Positions 20,646 through 33,996 are shown, numbered from the stretch's first letter. The stretch: 64,000 nucleotides of DNA from Volvox africanus (GCA_030268105.1 BSDZ01000103.1:1802501-1866500), one strand, 5' to 3'. The notes: a model not told the origin generated them from the sequence alone. Program-made: numbers and translations.

Positions 20646-22480
20646 GTGGATATACGTGCGTGTGTAATCATTGCACTGATGCAAAGGCACTATGTGTGCC
20701 CGAGGGACAGTACAACTATGTTGGGATCATAATTCTCGTATGCTGTCTGACCCGTGGGATACCTACTCCATATGTATATGCATATACATATCCATTTACA
20801 TTTACATATACACAAGGAATGGATCATGAAAACATGTACAGCAGTATGTGTACACCATGTACGTTACGTGTATGTGTACGACCCAGATAGATGGTGATTA
20901 CACAGTACACAGTTATGCCGTATCATCCATGATACGGTCAGTCAGTTAAAATTGTCATTGTAGATTGTAGCGGGAATAGAATCTACAACAACCTTTAATT
21001 ACGTCATGGGGGGGGGGCAAACATCCGGCGGGGACGATTTCAGGGTTCTTCAGGGTAGTCGTATGTTTCGGGGCTCCCTGAAATCTTGAAAATTATTTCA
21101 CCGGGTTCACCCGAGCGAGCTGTATATGTTTAAGGGCGTCTTACCAGAATGTTAAAATTTTCTGAGTTCCCGCCATTTTCTGGGTAGAGAAAACTGATTC
21201 ACCGTTTGAATCATCAATGACAAATTAGATATGTAATAACAAATTAGATATGTAAGGTGATGCATGGTCAGGAAATATGTGTTTGGCCATGTAGGGAGAA
21301 GGACGAAGAAGCCGCCATGTAGGGGATATATGACTGCGAGGATCTGACCCGCGTCCTACTCTCCCCCGTTCATGCAGGGGCAGGGGGCTTACTCCAAGGA
21401 CCCCCAGTGTTGCACCGAAACCCCTGCTCCGAAAAACAAGATTACTGACAAAGACCGAGATTTATACATCATTCCACCGCTGTACCACTGTAATACTCTG
21501 TGTTGTGTAACTGCTTTTCTACTGTAAGCCGGTAAACCCTTTACACCAGAACGCCACGTGGCAGTAATTTCCCATGGGTCAGGCAAACACACACACACAC
21601 ACACACAGCCACACAATAATAATATCCAAAACCTAGCGCCCCGGTGTTGGCTGAGAAAGGACCAAAGAGAGAGATCAAAGAGACCTAATCGCGCTGGGAT
21701 TTTACATCTTGACCAGTGTGTGGTGACGAGCGTGTAGGGACCGTGGGTGGACACTGTACATTATAATATGCTTTACAGAAGGAGCTGTACATGACGAGAC
21801 AGTACAATTCTGCTTCCGACTACTGCAAGAAGTTAAAAAACTTCCTGCCTCCTCATGTGCCCTCTCCCCTTGGGAGTCCCGACCCTACCGAGTGCCCTCC
21901 CCCTGTTGTATTGTGTGGGTTTGAGTTGTTGGAGCCCCTTGAGCCCCGCCCCAGAGTGCTTGGTGTTGGTGCCGGCCGTTGTCACTGTGTCAAGTAGTAC
22001 TACAGGAGTGGGTGAGCAGGCCGACCCTCCTGCGTAAAAGGTTCTGATGGTGTTTTCTTCGTAGTGGCTGTCCTTCAGGTGGTCTGCAGAGCCCTCTTGT
22101 GGGTTAATTAGGAGCTTGCGTTCTCGCTGGCTGCCCCCCTTGGCTCTTTCTGCAAACTAAGTCCAGCTCCAACCCACACCCCCGGCCGTAGGACCCCACG
22201 GAACCGTAAATCGAATTGCGTGTATGTGGGTGGACGGAAATATCTGAAAAATGACCCATGGTAAGCAGTTTGAAGACATGTGCAAACACAAGATTTCATG
22301 CCTGGCTGCTGAAGGGACTCTGTGTGTGCCAACGTTTCCTTGAGAGTATGGGACCATAGGAATCAGCAGAGGCCAAGCTCCCCACGCTGGATCTAGGCAC
22401 ACACAACCTGCAGCGCAGGAATAAACAAACCGGGATCGGTCTTTGTTGTTGGCCTTTATTGTTGTTGATGAGGCAACGTG
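20644..22480. other. No gene recognised
   Basis: Spacer with TATA/TACA-rich sequence, a G run near 21010, a direct repeat of ACAAATTAGATATGTAA at about 21218-21257 and a (CA)n run near 21587-21606. No coding frame with protein character was found. Confidence 0.45.
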
Positions 22481-22486
22481 TAGAAG

Positions 22487-22519
22487 ATATAGAGCACACG
22501 AGTACCGTGTGCTCTATAT
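22487..22519. other. Perfect 13-bp hairpin
   Basis: ATATAGAGCACAC (22487-22499) pairs with GTGTGCTCTATAT (22507-22519) around a seven-base loop. It lies eight bases before a second, longer hairpin. Confidence 0.7.
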
Positions 22520-22526
22520 TTTTAAG

Positions 22527-22586
22527 TGATGGCCCTCCCAAGTCTTTTGCTCAATGAAGTGCAGCAAAAGACTTGGAGGGCCATCA
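22527..22586. ncRNA. 24-bp hairpin, candidate small-RNA precursor or foldback
   Basis: The left arm 22527-22551 and right arm 22563-22586 are complementary except for one bulged C, with an 11-base loop. The stem is of small-RNA length and is neither AT-rich nor simple sequence. It lies in the 3' flank of the Integrator-4 gene. It could also be a palindromic remnant of a transposon. No expression evidence is available. Confidence 0.35.
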
Positions 22587-23021
22587 GTACTCACCGTGTC
22601 GTCGGACTTTTCTCATGTCTTGTGAAAAGCACCGTACTAACGCCTCGGAGGGCACCTTATTACACACAGCGTCGTACTGAGTGCCGTACCATACACCGTA
22701 CTGGGCGCCGGGCTAAGTGCTGTACATGGTGCCTGCCTTGTTTGGTACACCACGTGAGCGCCAAATGAGCCACACCTACCACGCAGACTGTCGAATCCAC
22801 TCCCCTCAAATGACCCCCCACTGAATCCTGTGGATGGACCGCGTCCGGTCATCTTCCCATCGGGCCCTTAAGCAGGAATAACACTACACATTCAACACTA
22901 CAGGGATACACCCTCCACCAACTGCAACAATCACATGTGCATAAAAACACAACCGACCGCACATCATGTGCTTTGTAACAGTAAATATCCGCGTTATCTA
23001 TGTCAAGTTCGTTGTAGACGG

Positions 23022-26000
23022 TTATGGCCGGTACATTCCGCTGACAGTTTTAAGCATCACTGCCGAGATATGCGGTGGCAGCGCTGCCGCCAACATAGCC
23101 GGCTGTACGGCATATGCCCCAGCCAGCACCAGCAGTCGTAGCACAGAATCGGAGGAAAGTTGCCGAAGCGTTGCTCGGATGGATGAAGAAGAACCTGCCG
23201 CCATGGGCGCCGCGGCCGCCTCCGCACCCGCCACCACAACGGCTCCAGCAGTGGTCAGCTCCTGTGACAGGGGTGAGAGGTCGCGCACGCTGGCGGCGGC
23301 CGCCGCTGGAGCCGTAGCGCCGAGCCGCCATGCTGCGGCGGCGGCTGCATGCCAATCCGCCGCCAATGGGTTGGCAGTAATGCAACGGCGCAACGCCTAG
23401 CAGCGGGCGTTTATGAGCCGTACACACGTGGGGTTGCAGTACATACGTGTCATACGGTTGGAAGGTGGAGATTTGGGTGCCCGCCAAAACACAAGGTATG
23501 GACTAGGTTCCGGATCTGGATCTCGACCTGGGAAGTTCACACCTTCACAAGATGAGGAATCAGCATCTGTTTGTGACCATTCCACTTCCGTACAAATCCA
23601 GATGAAGCAAATCATTTTTCCACTCGCATAGCTGTCCCCCTCTCCTCACTGTACCCCCCTCCCATTCCAAACCCGCACACAAAGTCCCTCCATATCCGCG
23701 GCAGCCCCTTACCCAACACACAACCACAACCACATCCACAACCACATGCATACACATGCACAGACAACTATTTACCACCGGTGATGCGGTCGGGCATACG
23801 GGGGGGAGGGAATGCAACCGCTCAGTTCCCCACCCCCACATGCCAGGCTACGGCCGGCGTATCATGGTTTTTATTATTATTGCCATTATCATTATCATTA
23901 TTATTACTATGATGATTATTACTATGATGATTATGATTATTATTTTTGCCATTATTATTATTATTGATGTTATTATTACATCTTATTATTACACACACTA
24001 GTTTTTTTACCAACGTTCTATGTCGCACTGTCCTTCCCCATTCCCAACCACCCCCATCAGCCCTCACCATCACAACCTCCCTAAGCAGGCCGGGACGAGG
24101 GAGACGAGACCAGCCCAATGCCCTCACCACCTCCCGCCTCGTCTCCCCGTCCCTGTCCCGGACAGCAGACGCCAACACACGAACCAGCTCCTCCGTCAAC
24201 AGCGGCGACAAGCTGCGCCGCGGCACCATTGCCGCCGGTGCTGCTGTCGCCGTCACCATCGCCGTCATCGTCGCCGCTGGCTCCATTTCTTGGGGCGGTC
24301 GCATCGCCGCCTCAACCTTCCGACGTGTCCGAGCTTCGAGTTTTAAGAGGCGGCCGACACCGCGCGCCGCCGCCTGCCGTACTTCTGGAAGTTCGTCCAG
24401 CAGTGCGTCAATGAGTGCTTCAACAATGGCAGCGGCGGCCTCCACATTACCGCTGCCAGCGGCGATCCTGTACGACAAAATAGGCAAAAGTTGATCGTCG
24501 TGCAAATGAACATGAACACGTAACCCCATATTTATATGTCCAATTATTTTGTACGGCACAGCGACTTAGCTTTTGTCGTACACCTAATTTTCTCGCCGTC
24601 GTCCTGACGGTTCACCGCATACCACCCCCCTTCCCACAACCCCAATCCTGCACAAAGCGTTCAGTGCACCCAACGGCCAACGGCCAACCGTGGACAAAAA
24701 ATTCAACCGTAGGAAAGATAATTTCCTTTATCCCGATGAAACGCCGTTGGTGGGCAACCAACCTACAGAAGTTGCCCATGCAGTTGCTTTTTTATGAGAT
24801 GAAAGGGCTGCGGGCTTTATTACGGGAGAACCTATATCAATTAAAGGTGACAATAAGTTAATATGTTGTAAGCCCTGGTTATGCAAAATTTTCTTTTCGA
24901 TGGTTCTTTGTGCGAAAAAAGTACAATCCAAGTCAGCAAAATCTAATGATTTACATGCCGTACTCAAAAGTAAGGACAGGAACAGCAGGGCTAACTAGAT
25001 CTATTCTCAATAATGATCCACTGCACCTGGATCCAGCCGTACCGCCAATGCCGCCGATCCGTACGGACAGAGAATCTGCCGTACCGCCACTCCCGCCTCG
25101 CCCTCCTCCCCCCGTTCCAGCTGCTATGGCAAGACGGGCTGCAGCTTCCACTGCGCTCCCTGCTGCCGCTGGAGGCAAAACTGCCGCCGCCGTGTCTGCT
25201 ACTGCCGCCGCCGCTGTCGCGTTTGTCACTGGGTCAACGGCGGCGGCAGCGGCGGCTGCAGCGGCGGTGGCAGCGGCGGTGGCGAGGGCGGCGGCGGCGG
25301 CAGTCCGGTACTCGTACTCCGCCAGGCGGGTCATGGCGTCTAGCGTCGCCACTCGGACCTGATGGCGGGAAGGAGAGACCGCTCTTTCCCTTATGAAGCG
25401 ACCTCATCGGAATCCGTTGAAGTACAGTGTACGGGTGTACGAATGTGCGATGTACGAATGTACGGACAGAAACGCCAAAGTTGATGTTATGAATGGGCGC
25501 ACGGAACATTTGCAATCGGTGTGTGGGGGAGGGGGCCAATGGCGCCAATGTCGTGACAGAATATGGAAGGAAAGGGGTTAGCGCGTAACACACGATGAGA
25601 CTGGATTGGTCTGGTTAAGGCGAAAGAACCGTCCTTCCGGTCTAAGAAGGCAGTCCTGCCCACGGGGGGCTGAGCGATCATATAATGAAGTGAAAAAATC
25701 CGTTTCCACGTCTTTCGGGCCCAACTGCCCCAACCGCCAAACCCTAACTACCTCCCAATGCTCGTCCTCGCTTCCCAGTACGAACGCCCCGACGGCGTTT
25801 TCCAGCAGCGTCAAGTCGTCAAATGCAACGGCGACGGTGCCGCCGTCAGCGCCGCCGGCACTGCCAGGTGGCCCCGACGTGGATCCAGATCCAGATCCAG
25901 GCAATGGACCAGATCCAGATCTGGATCCGGATCTGGGTGTGGCGGCAGTGAGCCATGACTGCGTCTCCCAGGCAGCGGTGGTCAGGCGCTTGGACGAGCT

Positions 26001-29000
26001 GCTGCCGCCTCCCATTGCTGAGAGATCATGGGACAGTTATTGAAATGGGGCGAAGAGTGAGGTGTACGGATTAACCAATTACGTAATATTGGGCGGACGG
26101 GCGGGGGGGGGGAGGAGGGAGGTTAGTCAAGCGGCGACGAAGTTGAGAACTGATGGAGAGGGGGTTTAAGTGACCCAGTACTGGACTGGCTCAATAAAGA
26201 AAGAGATTTCGTTGACTGTACGATCACACTGATTTTCACATCTGCACGATCACACTTATCCCCCAAAAGGTTGGCGCCGCCCGTCCAGCTTGCCGTTTTT
26301 GGCGCCCAGCGGAGCACCCACCGCCGCCGCCGCCGCGGCGGACGATTCGTCAACGGCCGGCCGTTTTCCCCAAGCTTTGACGCCGCCACCACCGCCATCA
26401 CCACCACTGACGTTTGCGGCACCAATCGCCGCCGTCCCCGCCGACGGCGGCGGCGGTGCAATTGGTGGCGGGGCTGCAACACGTAGAGTGGTCTTTTTAC
26501 TAAGCGCCTGCGTCGTACGGCATTAATGGCAATGACGTACGGCATGTTGCCTAATACACACCAGGTAGGCAGAACCCCATGAGACTTCCAGTCTCCAAAG
26601 CGCACCCCAACTGTTGCCGTACAATTATGTTAAGCAACAATCGGCGTGTACCCCTATTAGACGTCCACGATAGGAAGGTACGACTAGTACTGTACGACAG
26701 GCAGCGTCTCTTAAACGTAGCCGCCCCAATTCCTTACCGCCACCTTCCAACCATTTCACAACACCGTTTCACCTGCAACTTGACACGGAGGCTAGCGGCG
26801 TGGAGACCTGCAACCGACGTTTGGTGGTTATCAAGTACGAGAAACTTCGATTACGGCAATTTCGCCGTACCACTTGTAAAAGAGAATAGAAAAGGGGATC
26901 AAAGAGAGGTAAAAGAGGGAGCGCAGACGTCGGCGGGAAGAAGGCCCCTCGACAGCACCCATTGACCAATGAATGCGTCGACGTCACCCTTAATCTCAAC
27001 TACGGCGACCCATGGGTCGCCGTAATCCCAAACGCCCCATTGACCCATGGGTCACAGTCCTCACGTACACGTATTCTCCTCCAGCTCGTTTAGTCACTCC
27101 ACTCATTCCAGCATCGTAAGGCCCTGTATAACTATATATAACAGCCGCGATCAAATGGCGAGCAAACCCATTTCCCTCTGAGTAAAGAGCTTAACTTGGA
27201 TCAACTCTGACCCCCCGCAATCTCACCCTCCCCCACTCACCACCGAGAGCTCGTAACGCCTGAAGTCTCAAACCGCGTTGCGAATCCGCCACAAGCGCAC
27301 ATAACCTCATGAAAGCATCGTCGACCAGCCGTGCAGCAACACCAAAGTGCGTGCCGTAAGATAGCTCCGGAACCAGTACGGCAAGGGTTGAAACAAGGGC
27401 GGCGGCGGCGGCGCGGGTCTCCTCCGCGTCGTCGTCCATGCACCCGGCGGCGGCGGCATAAGCGGCGACTGCGGCTCCAGAATCGAGCAGGTGCGGCGGT
27501 GGCGGCGGCAGTGGCGGCAATGCCGTGGCGTCGCCGACTGATGGCGCTGCCGCTGCCGCTGCGGCGGGGGTGCATGCCTGAGGAGAGGGCGGGTCATCAA
27601 ACGCACATTAAAATACCCACCGTACTCGTACTCATACTTATTGACATGCATTAACCTGATACCCCGACCGATCCAGCAATCAAGTGGTAATTGAAAATGT
27701 GGTTTGTAAGGCAAAGAAATTCCATATCCGTACCTGCTGTACGGCGCTCAGGCAGGCCGTCCTTACGAGCGGATGTGGATGTCGCCGCAGTTCCAAGAGC
27801 GCTCCCCAACCAGCTGCTTCTGACAGACCCACGGGTCGGACGGCCGGCGGTTCGTTCAGCGCCGTACCGTCGCGCCCGGCAATTCCCAACCGTCCGGCTG
27901 CCGCCATCCAGCCGTTTGGCTGCGCAGAAAATGACAACGGCGGCGGCGGCAGCGCCGTCACCGCCGTGGAACGCAGCGGCGGCGGTAATTGGAGCTGGAG
28001 CTGCAGGCAACAGCCCAGTAGCCGGGCCGCCGCCGCCACAGCAGCTGCGTCAGGGCAGCGGCCGTACAACGCGCTGACAGCTGCCGCAGTCAGGCGCACT
28101 GCGTCGCAGCGTGGCTCGTACAGCATTGCCGCTGCGGCCGCAGCCGTTGCCGTCACCATCTCCTTCGGCATCGATGTCGCGACGTCCTTAAAACCCAATT
28201 CGCCGACACCGCTTAGAGGAGCCGCTGCTTCCCCCCCCACTGCAGTTGTTGTAACAGTTGTTGCTGCTACTGCCGACGGCTCCATTCGTAGCGCCTGCAG
28301 CGCCGCCGTCAACATTTCCGCCAGCCCGGTCATCGCGGCCCTGTGTGTGAGAGACGGGATACGAACAAGAACAACAAAAGATGGAAAAATACCTATTAGT
28401 GATAATGATAAGAACAATACGACAAGTACGATGAATATAAACCCATGATGCACACTGTTGAGCATCGTGTGCGTGTGTGTGTTTTGAATTATGGCCAGAC
28501 CGTGTAAGGAGGCTGCTGAAGCCTCCAATTCTCCAAAGACATGAAATGACTTCGCGGACTGCCGTGCGGACTTGTCAAATCCCGGCCCTCACAGACAGCG
28601 TGGCTACTACATGACTTCGTGTGTGTTCTCGTCCTCCGTCCTTCTCCTCGTCCAATAACGTACACACACACACACAGACACAAACACGCACAAATACAAC
28701 ATCCCCAAGAGACGTGTTATAGGTTTATGGCGCAGGGGGAGCACGGGCTTGCAAAAGCATGGGGACGGAAAAGTGTGATGCAGCTGTTTTTCTTATGAAA
28801 CGCGGGACCTAGTGTACGATAACCAAGATCTGTACGGCGTACATGACATGAACGGTATGAAACGAATGCAACAAATAAATAACTTTATTAAAAAAACTTC
28901 TTTTCATATAACTGCTTGGGAGCCGGCACTGCCGTACGTACACCTGAGCTGCTGACTATCACTGATTCAGTGGGGAGTAGGGGGTAGGGGGGTTTCGAGT

Positions 29001-29991
29001 GAATAGAGAGGCAAGAGCTTACGAATTCTGCGGCAGTTGAAGGGCTCAGGTGTGAAGCAAACAAAGACGTTGAGGGATGCGGACGGCCCGGACCTAAAAT
29101 CTGTACGACGCCATCACCATCTTCATCCCTAGATGGATGCTGAGGGCGCGAATGGCTGCTGGATCACGGTACGGCGGTTTGGGTTTGGGAAAGACCCCGG
29201 CTTATTGCCCACTCCCCTCTTGCGAACCCTCTTGAAACGAACTTAGCACCGGGCTTCTCCGCCTCTTGATCCCCTTCCTTCTCCCCCCCTCTCCTCTCTA
29301 TCAGCACCAGGTTTCGTTTTATTCGCCCTTCCCCCTCCCCTCTGCCGCCGCTAACACCCCTCCCCGCGGTGCCCAGATCCCCCAGGACCCGTCGGTCTGT
29401 TGACTCCAGGAGGGCGTCCAATAGGGTGGGACGATAGACAGACCTGGCGGCTGGCTCCGGAACCGAAGCGTTTGTAGAGATTTCGGCAAGCCATACTGCG
29501 GCCCGACGCAGCGCCACCGCAGCACCATGTACGAGGTTTTGGCGAAAGTTATTGCTACTGCTTCGTAAGGCGTCTACAGCCGCTGCTGATAATGCTGCGA
29601 TGTACAGCGCTGCAGATGAACCCTGCGCGCCATGGTTCTGTGCCGCCGTCAGTAAGTGAAGAATGGAAGTTTCATCCATGTCATCTGTCCACAAGGCAGC
29701 CGCGTGTGTTTCTCCTGATCGGGTTTTCATGGACATCGGCGCCGGGCGCGACTGCCACACGGGCCATACGGAGATTCCGACTGGCGGTCCCGCGCCAGCT
29801 GCTTGCATGCCGGGACAAGAGACAGCGCCGCTAACCTCTATCTGAGTGTCTTTAGTGGAAAATCCAGAGTAAGAATCCTTAGGATTGCACACATCCGTGC
29901 GAAAGTTTTCGATGCCCTGGCACGAAGCGATTCCGCATCGCAATCGCCCCACCGAAACAAGAAGGGTGCATAATGATGTCAGGTCGGTCAT
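23022..29991 (-). CDS. Integrator complex subunit 4 homologue (HEAT repeats; SIEL-like)
   Basis: Integrator 4 is a HEAT-repeat scaffold of the nuclear complex that processes snRNA and other Pol II transcripts; plants have a relative, SIEL. Nine exons join in frame (29991-29358, 28570-28501, 28340-27734, 27577-27241, 26473-26318, 26017-25752, 25358-25027, 24467-24128, 23396-23022) for about 1038 residues, near the animal length. The family shows in AARLVDDAFMRLCALVADSQ and in NAVGAFVLGSEDEHWE|VRVA, which matches the 'GAFVHGLEDEMYEVR' block. Further HEAT helices are VRTAVREVISCL, ELPEVRQAAARGVGRLL and EELVRVLASAVRDRDGETRR. Long Ala and Gly/Pro inserts separate the repeats. The donor at 26318 and acceptor at 28570 are weak and chosen by frame. 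A minus-strand TGTAA lies at 22664-22660. A generic HEAT protein is the alternative. Confidence 0.75.
23875..23995. repeat. (ATT)n-rich microsatellite in an Integrator-4 intron
   Basis: About 120 bases of ATT units with GAT and GCC interruptions, inside the intron between exons 24467-24128 and 23396-23022. Confidence 0.85.
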
Positions 29992-31426
29992 AATAACAAA
30001 TATCTATGGTGCGCCACAGTGCTATCTGAGCGTTTCGTCCTGTTCTGATACCAGAAGACGTTATATGCACAAGATGCGATGAATGCCGACGATAAACGCA
30101 TAATCATATTAATCCAACATGGTGTTAGTGATTGCTTGCAATCGCACTTGATGATAATTCGCCTTTTTAGGACATGAGGCAACCTTGCTAACTGCGCAAC
30201 CAGACAAAAAGTATACTTGGCGGCCCCTGATTGCCCACTTCAGTTTTTTATTGTACATGTGAGGTGTTCAGATACAATTAAAAAGAACAACCTATGGGAC
30301 GTTCAAACTCTCAACCACGACTCGCATCCAGACCTAAATGCGACTTCATGGAACATATGCCGGCTAAGAGCATTCATTTTTCCAAAGAATGCTCTTTTCA
30401 TCAGTTGGAGCGCAGGGAATCTTGCATTCATGGCAGTCCATAATCCGTATTACCCTTCCACAGACGATCCCAATTCATTTCATGTGAAAATAAGAAGCTG
30501 AGCTAGATCAACCCACTACAGCTGCAAATGCTAACTCGAGCATATGCATGATGGAAGCGTGGAACATTTTTTGCCAGCAAAGCGAGCAGTTCGTACATAT
30601 GCACGGCAATATCGTTTTGATGCCGTGAGCTTTCCTTTGGTGCAGCTGGCAGCAGTCTATTATCTACAGCGGGTGCTAGCGTAAATAACGTCAAGCCTGC
30701 TTTTCACATTTGTAGTGTGTGGAGCTCAGCGCGCCTGGACAAGCGGCGACCTGCAAGGCTAGGAGCGCAAGCTGGCTGACCCGTAAGGCAAGTTGGGCGT
30801 GTCGGGTCTTGAGCATGATAAGGCTGTGAATGGTAGTAGAGTTGAGCAGCTGAAAGCTTGCGAGCCGTAGATAGGCGTGAATGATCCCACGCCTCCGACG
30901 CCCTCCGGTGTCAAAAGATTACGCTCTTAAGGTTGACTCAACCTGGCTAGCAAATTTGTACAATTTCAGATACTGCATCCGGCGCTGGTTTGGTGCGCCT
31001 GTTCTCGCGTACCCTCGTTGACCGTTCTCGGAAGTGAGCCGGGGCCCTGCTGACCGGACTTTGTTCCTGTGCTTCCTCTAGCACTGCGCCACTGCTGCTC
31101 GATATTGTGCATTAATCATGATTTATTCGCGATGTCTCAGCTTCATTAGCGGCCCGCCTTATTTGGAACAGCGAAAGTCGGCACATGGTGGACCGGACCG
31201 GCCGTCAGTCACTTTGAGCCCTTGCCAAGTTGTGGCAAAATTTTCTGGCACATTCTACGTGTTCTCTTTATACATGCAATACAATAATTGCCAATGGCGC
31301 TGTCTTTTACTTGATTAGCTTGGCGCCAAGGCCAGGGGCATGGCGCCCACCTTGTGACGAAGACCTTCCACTGAAATCATTCCGCAGACGGGGCGGCAGC
31401 CGTTGTTAATCTTCGGAACTACATTT
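29992..31426. other. Divergent intergenic region, Integrator 4 and ANP32
   Basis: About 1.4 kb between two outward-facing genes for nuclear proteins, so it should contain both promoters. A 10-bp hairpin (AAGAGCATTC at 30366-30375 with GAATGCTCTT at 30387-30396) is present. No gene is seen inside. Confidence 0.5.
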
Positions 31427-33344
31427 ATGAAGGACATCCAACAAGCGATCAAAGACATATTAAACAAGGAAAGCAAACAACCTGAGGAGGTTCTTACTCT
31501 GACCCTCGACAGTGCCTGCAAGTCGACGCATATAACGGTTGGTCCTTGGGTACGGAAGTGTAAGGGGCTGATGGGGTTATATAATGCCGTACTGATGGAA
31601 TTTAAGATTATGCAGAACTGTCGGTACTGTACTTGTGCTGGGGGTGGTACTGTACTTGGCTGATAGCACAAAGGCTCTAGGCCTCTATGCGTCCCCAAAT
31701 TCTTGATTGAGACGAGACACCCACATTACTAGATAATACGCCCTGCTAGATCGAGCCTCTGGCATATGCCATACTGGGCCCATGCCATTCCGCAGGGCTT
31801 GGACGCATTCGTAAACCTTAAGTCCCTTTCCCTAGCTGGTCTCGGACTGACTACACTTGACGGATTCCCCAAGCTTCCCAAGCTAGCGCGCCTGAACCTC
31901 TCCGACAATCGCATTACAGGTCGGTGATTGCTTGCCGCCGTATCATGGAACAGTCCTAGTATTGGTCTGTATAATATGTTGTGATTGTGTTGCTGCATCT
32001 TGTGTAGATAATCGAAGTCTGGACGAAATGTGTTCCGCATCGGGGTGTCGGTGTTTGTGTCTTTGTATGCTCAAGGTCTTGAGGAGCTTGCTTTCGTTAC
32101 TGCAGGCGGTCTCCAACATCTCGTGGACGCTGGTCTTACAAACCTCCGTACACTTGAGCTCGCCAACAACCGCATCGCGACTGTTGAAGAGCTTGCGCCG
32201 CTAAAGGAGCTCAAGGCGTTGCAGTGCCTTGACGTGGACCAGTGCCCCCTCTCTAAGCAATCAAACTACTCTAGCAGGATCTTCGCCATGCTTGACGAGC
32301 TCAAGTACCTTGACTCGGTCGACATGGAGGGCCGCGGTAAGTAGTGCCGAATTCAGATAAGGATTCATGCAATCACGTCAATGAAAAGTTGTGTTGTGAA
32401 ACCGAAAGACCCGCTGTCACCGAAAGACCCTTCTTGGGATGCGCACGGGATAGGTCCTACGCTGCTCTGGGTTTTGCCCTAGAGTTGTTTTGACCTCTCA
32501 CTGTGCGTGTTTGTTGCCTGAAGAATGCGACGGCGACGAGGAGGAGGAGGACTTTGAGGAGGAAGATGCGGGCGAGGAGGAGTACGATGATGGCGCCGGC
32601 GAGGTGGGTTTGGCGAAGCACATGTACGGAGCACCTAGTCATGTTCATCGGTCCGTCCTTCGCGTTTCTAAACAAATTTTATACTAGTACTTGGTCTGTA
32701 TCATTTGTGTATATAGGAGGAATTCGAGGACGAGGAGGGAGGCGAGTTTGAGGAGGTAAGGGCCATCGTGGAATACCCATTTGAAGACGGAAGTTATGTT
32801 TCTTGGAGCGTACCTAAAGGAGTTTCTTTCTTTGCTGCTGTGCCCTGCATCCTCTCAGGAAGACAAGGAGTATGCGGTCCTAGTGGTATGTCGCATCCGT
32901 GGCATTTTTAGCATGTCTGGCGTCCAGTGCCATATGGGTTGTTATCGGGAAGGACCAGGAGGGGAGGGGTAGTGTGAAGGCTTTCAAATCTGAGACTTAG
33001 TATCTCGCTTTTTTCCTGGACATTTTCTGAAACCTGCTGTTTTTTCGCAGGGGCCTGACGCCGTAGGGGAGGACGAGGAGGGTGATTATCAGGAGGAGGG
33101 TGGTGATGACGACGATGAGGGCGAGGAAGAAGATGAAGCGGCCGCAGTGGCTCCGTCATCGGGTAAGTCTGGACTGCGTGATTTGTTAATTGTGTACAGT
33201 TGTCACACTCACAAATTCAGTGTCGAATTGGAAAACGTTTGATAACTGAAATAATAAATTTCGTTTTTTTACGCAGGGGGCACGAAGCGAAAGCGCGAGG
33301 AGGAAGAGGAGGAGGAAGAGGGTGACGAGGAGGACGAAGAATAG
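31427..33344 (+). CDS. ANP32-type acidic leucine-rich nuclear phosphoprotein
   Basis: ANP32 proteins bind histones and phosphatase 2A and act in chromatin and mRNA export. Eight exons join in frame: 31427-31537, 31796-31919, 32076-32336, 32524-32603, 32717-32755, 32859-32885, 33051-33162 and 33277-33344. The N-terminal half is leucine-rich repeats (LKSLSLAGLGLTTLDGFPKL, ARLNLSDNRIT, LRTLELANNRIATVEEL) followed by the LRR cap (SSRIFAMLDELKYLDSVDM). The C-terminal half is almost wholly Glu/Asp, spread over five small exons, and ends in GTKRKREEEE, a nuclear signal before an acidic tail as in animal ANP32. The first donor (ACG|GTTGGT) is weak but keeps the frame. A TGTAA signal lies at 33825-33829. 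The 3' end faces that of the calcineurin B gene. Confidence 0.93.
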
Positions 33345-33996
33345 GGAGGGGATTATGTTCTGGATCAAGTTGCGGCATAATCATGCCATTATGCGCGCAT
33401 GTTGGCTGTTTGGGCGCCCATGTATGTTGAGGTGGAGAAACGTCCGTCATGCAGGATAAGCTGTTTGGAGCTGTTGTTTCCACATCGTGCCGGGTCGCCA
33501 GGCTTCCATTAGCACTACACTTGATTCACACTTGGTTGGCTTGGGACCGCACTAATGTGCTGTTAATTAGGTTCACTCATATACGTGTTGACGATTGTAT
33601 GCTTTGCAACTGGATATCTTACAACTCTTTTGTTCTTGCTCGCTGCTACCCCCCGTGTTGCATGCGGTCAAATGGCGCTCTCTATCTCCTTACAGCAGCA
33701 GACATCCGCTTAACGCTCATTTGCATTTGCATGAACTCGTTCGCTTCTCGCCACCCAGGTGACATGATATACACGCGCGTCACTTTGAAATTTTGGGTTG
33801 GTGGTGGGATTTCGAGAGGCAACTTGTAAATGTGAATCACGCAAACATTGCTCCTTAATGTACCACATTTTACGTATATATAACTGTTCTTAACAACGAG
33901 AAATACTTGCTTGCTCTACATCTGTGCATCGGACCGTAATTGGAAACTGTCACTAGAATCTTTAGCCACAGCCCTCGAACGCACTCCGCTGTCTTG
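33345..33996. other. Convergent 3' region, ANP32 and calcineurin B
   Basis: The two genes end towards each other. A TGTAA for the plus gene is at 33825-33829 and one for the minus gene at 33623-33619, so their 3' UTRs may overlap by about 200 bases. Confidence 0.5.

Noticed and set aside
23946..24494. Plus-strand Ser/Ala-rich frame
   Set aside because: Antisense shadow of an Integrator-4 exon, which has HEAT-repeat character and in-frame splice joins.
31315..31698. Minus-strand frame over the first ANP32 exon
   Set aside because: It is antisense to a recognised exon and has no recognisable domain.
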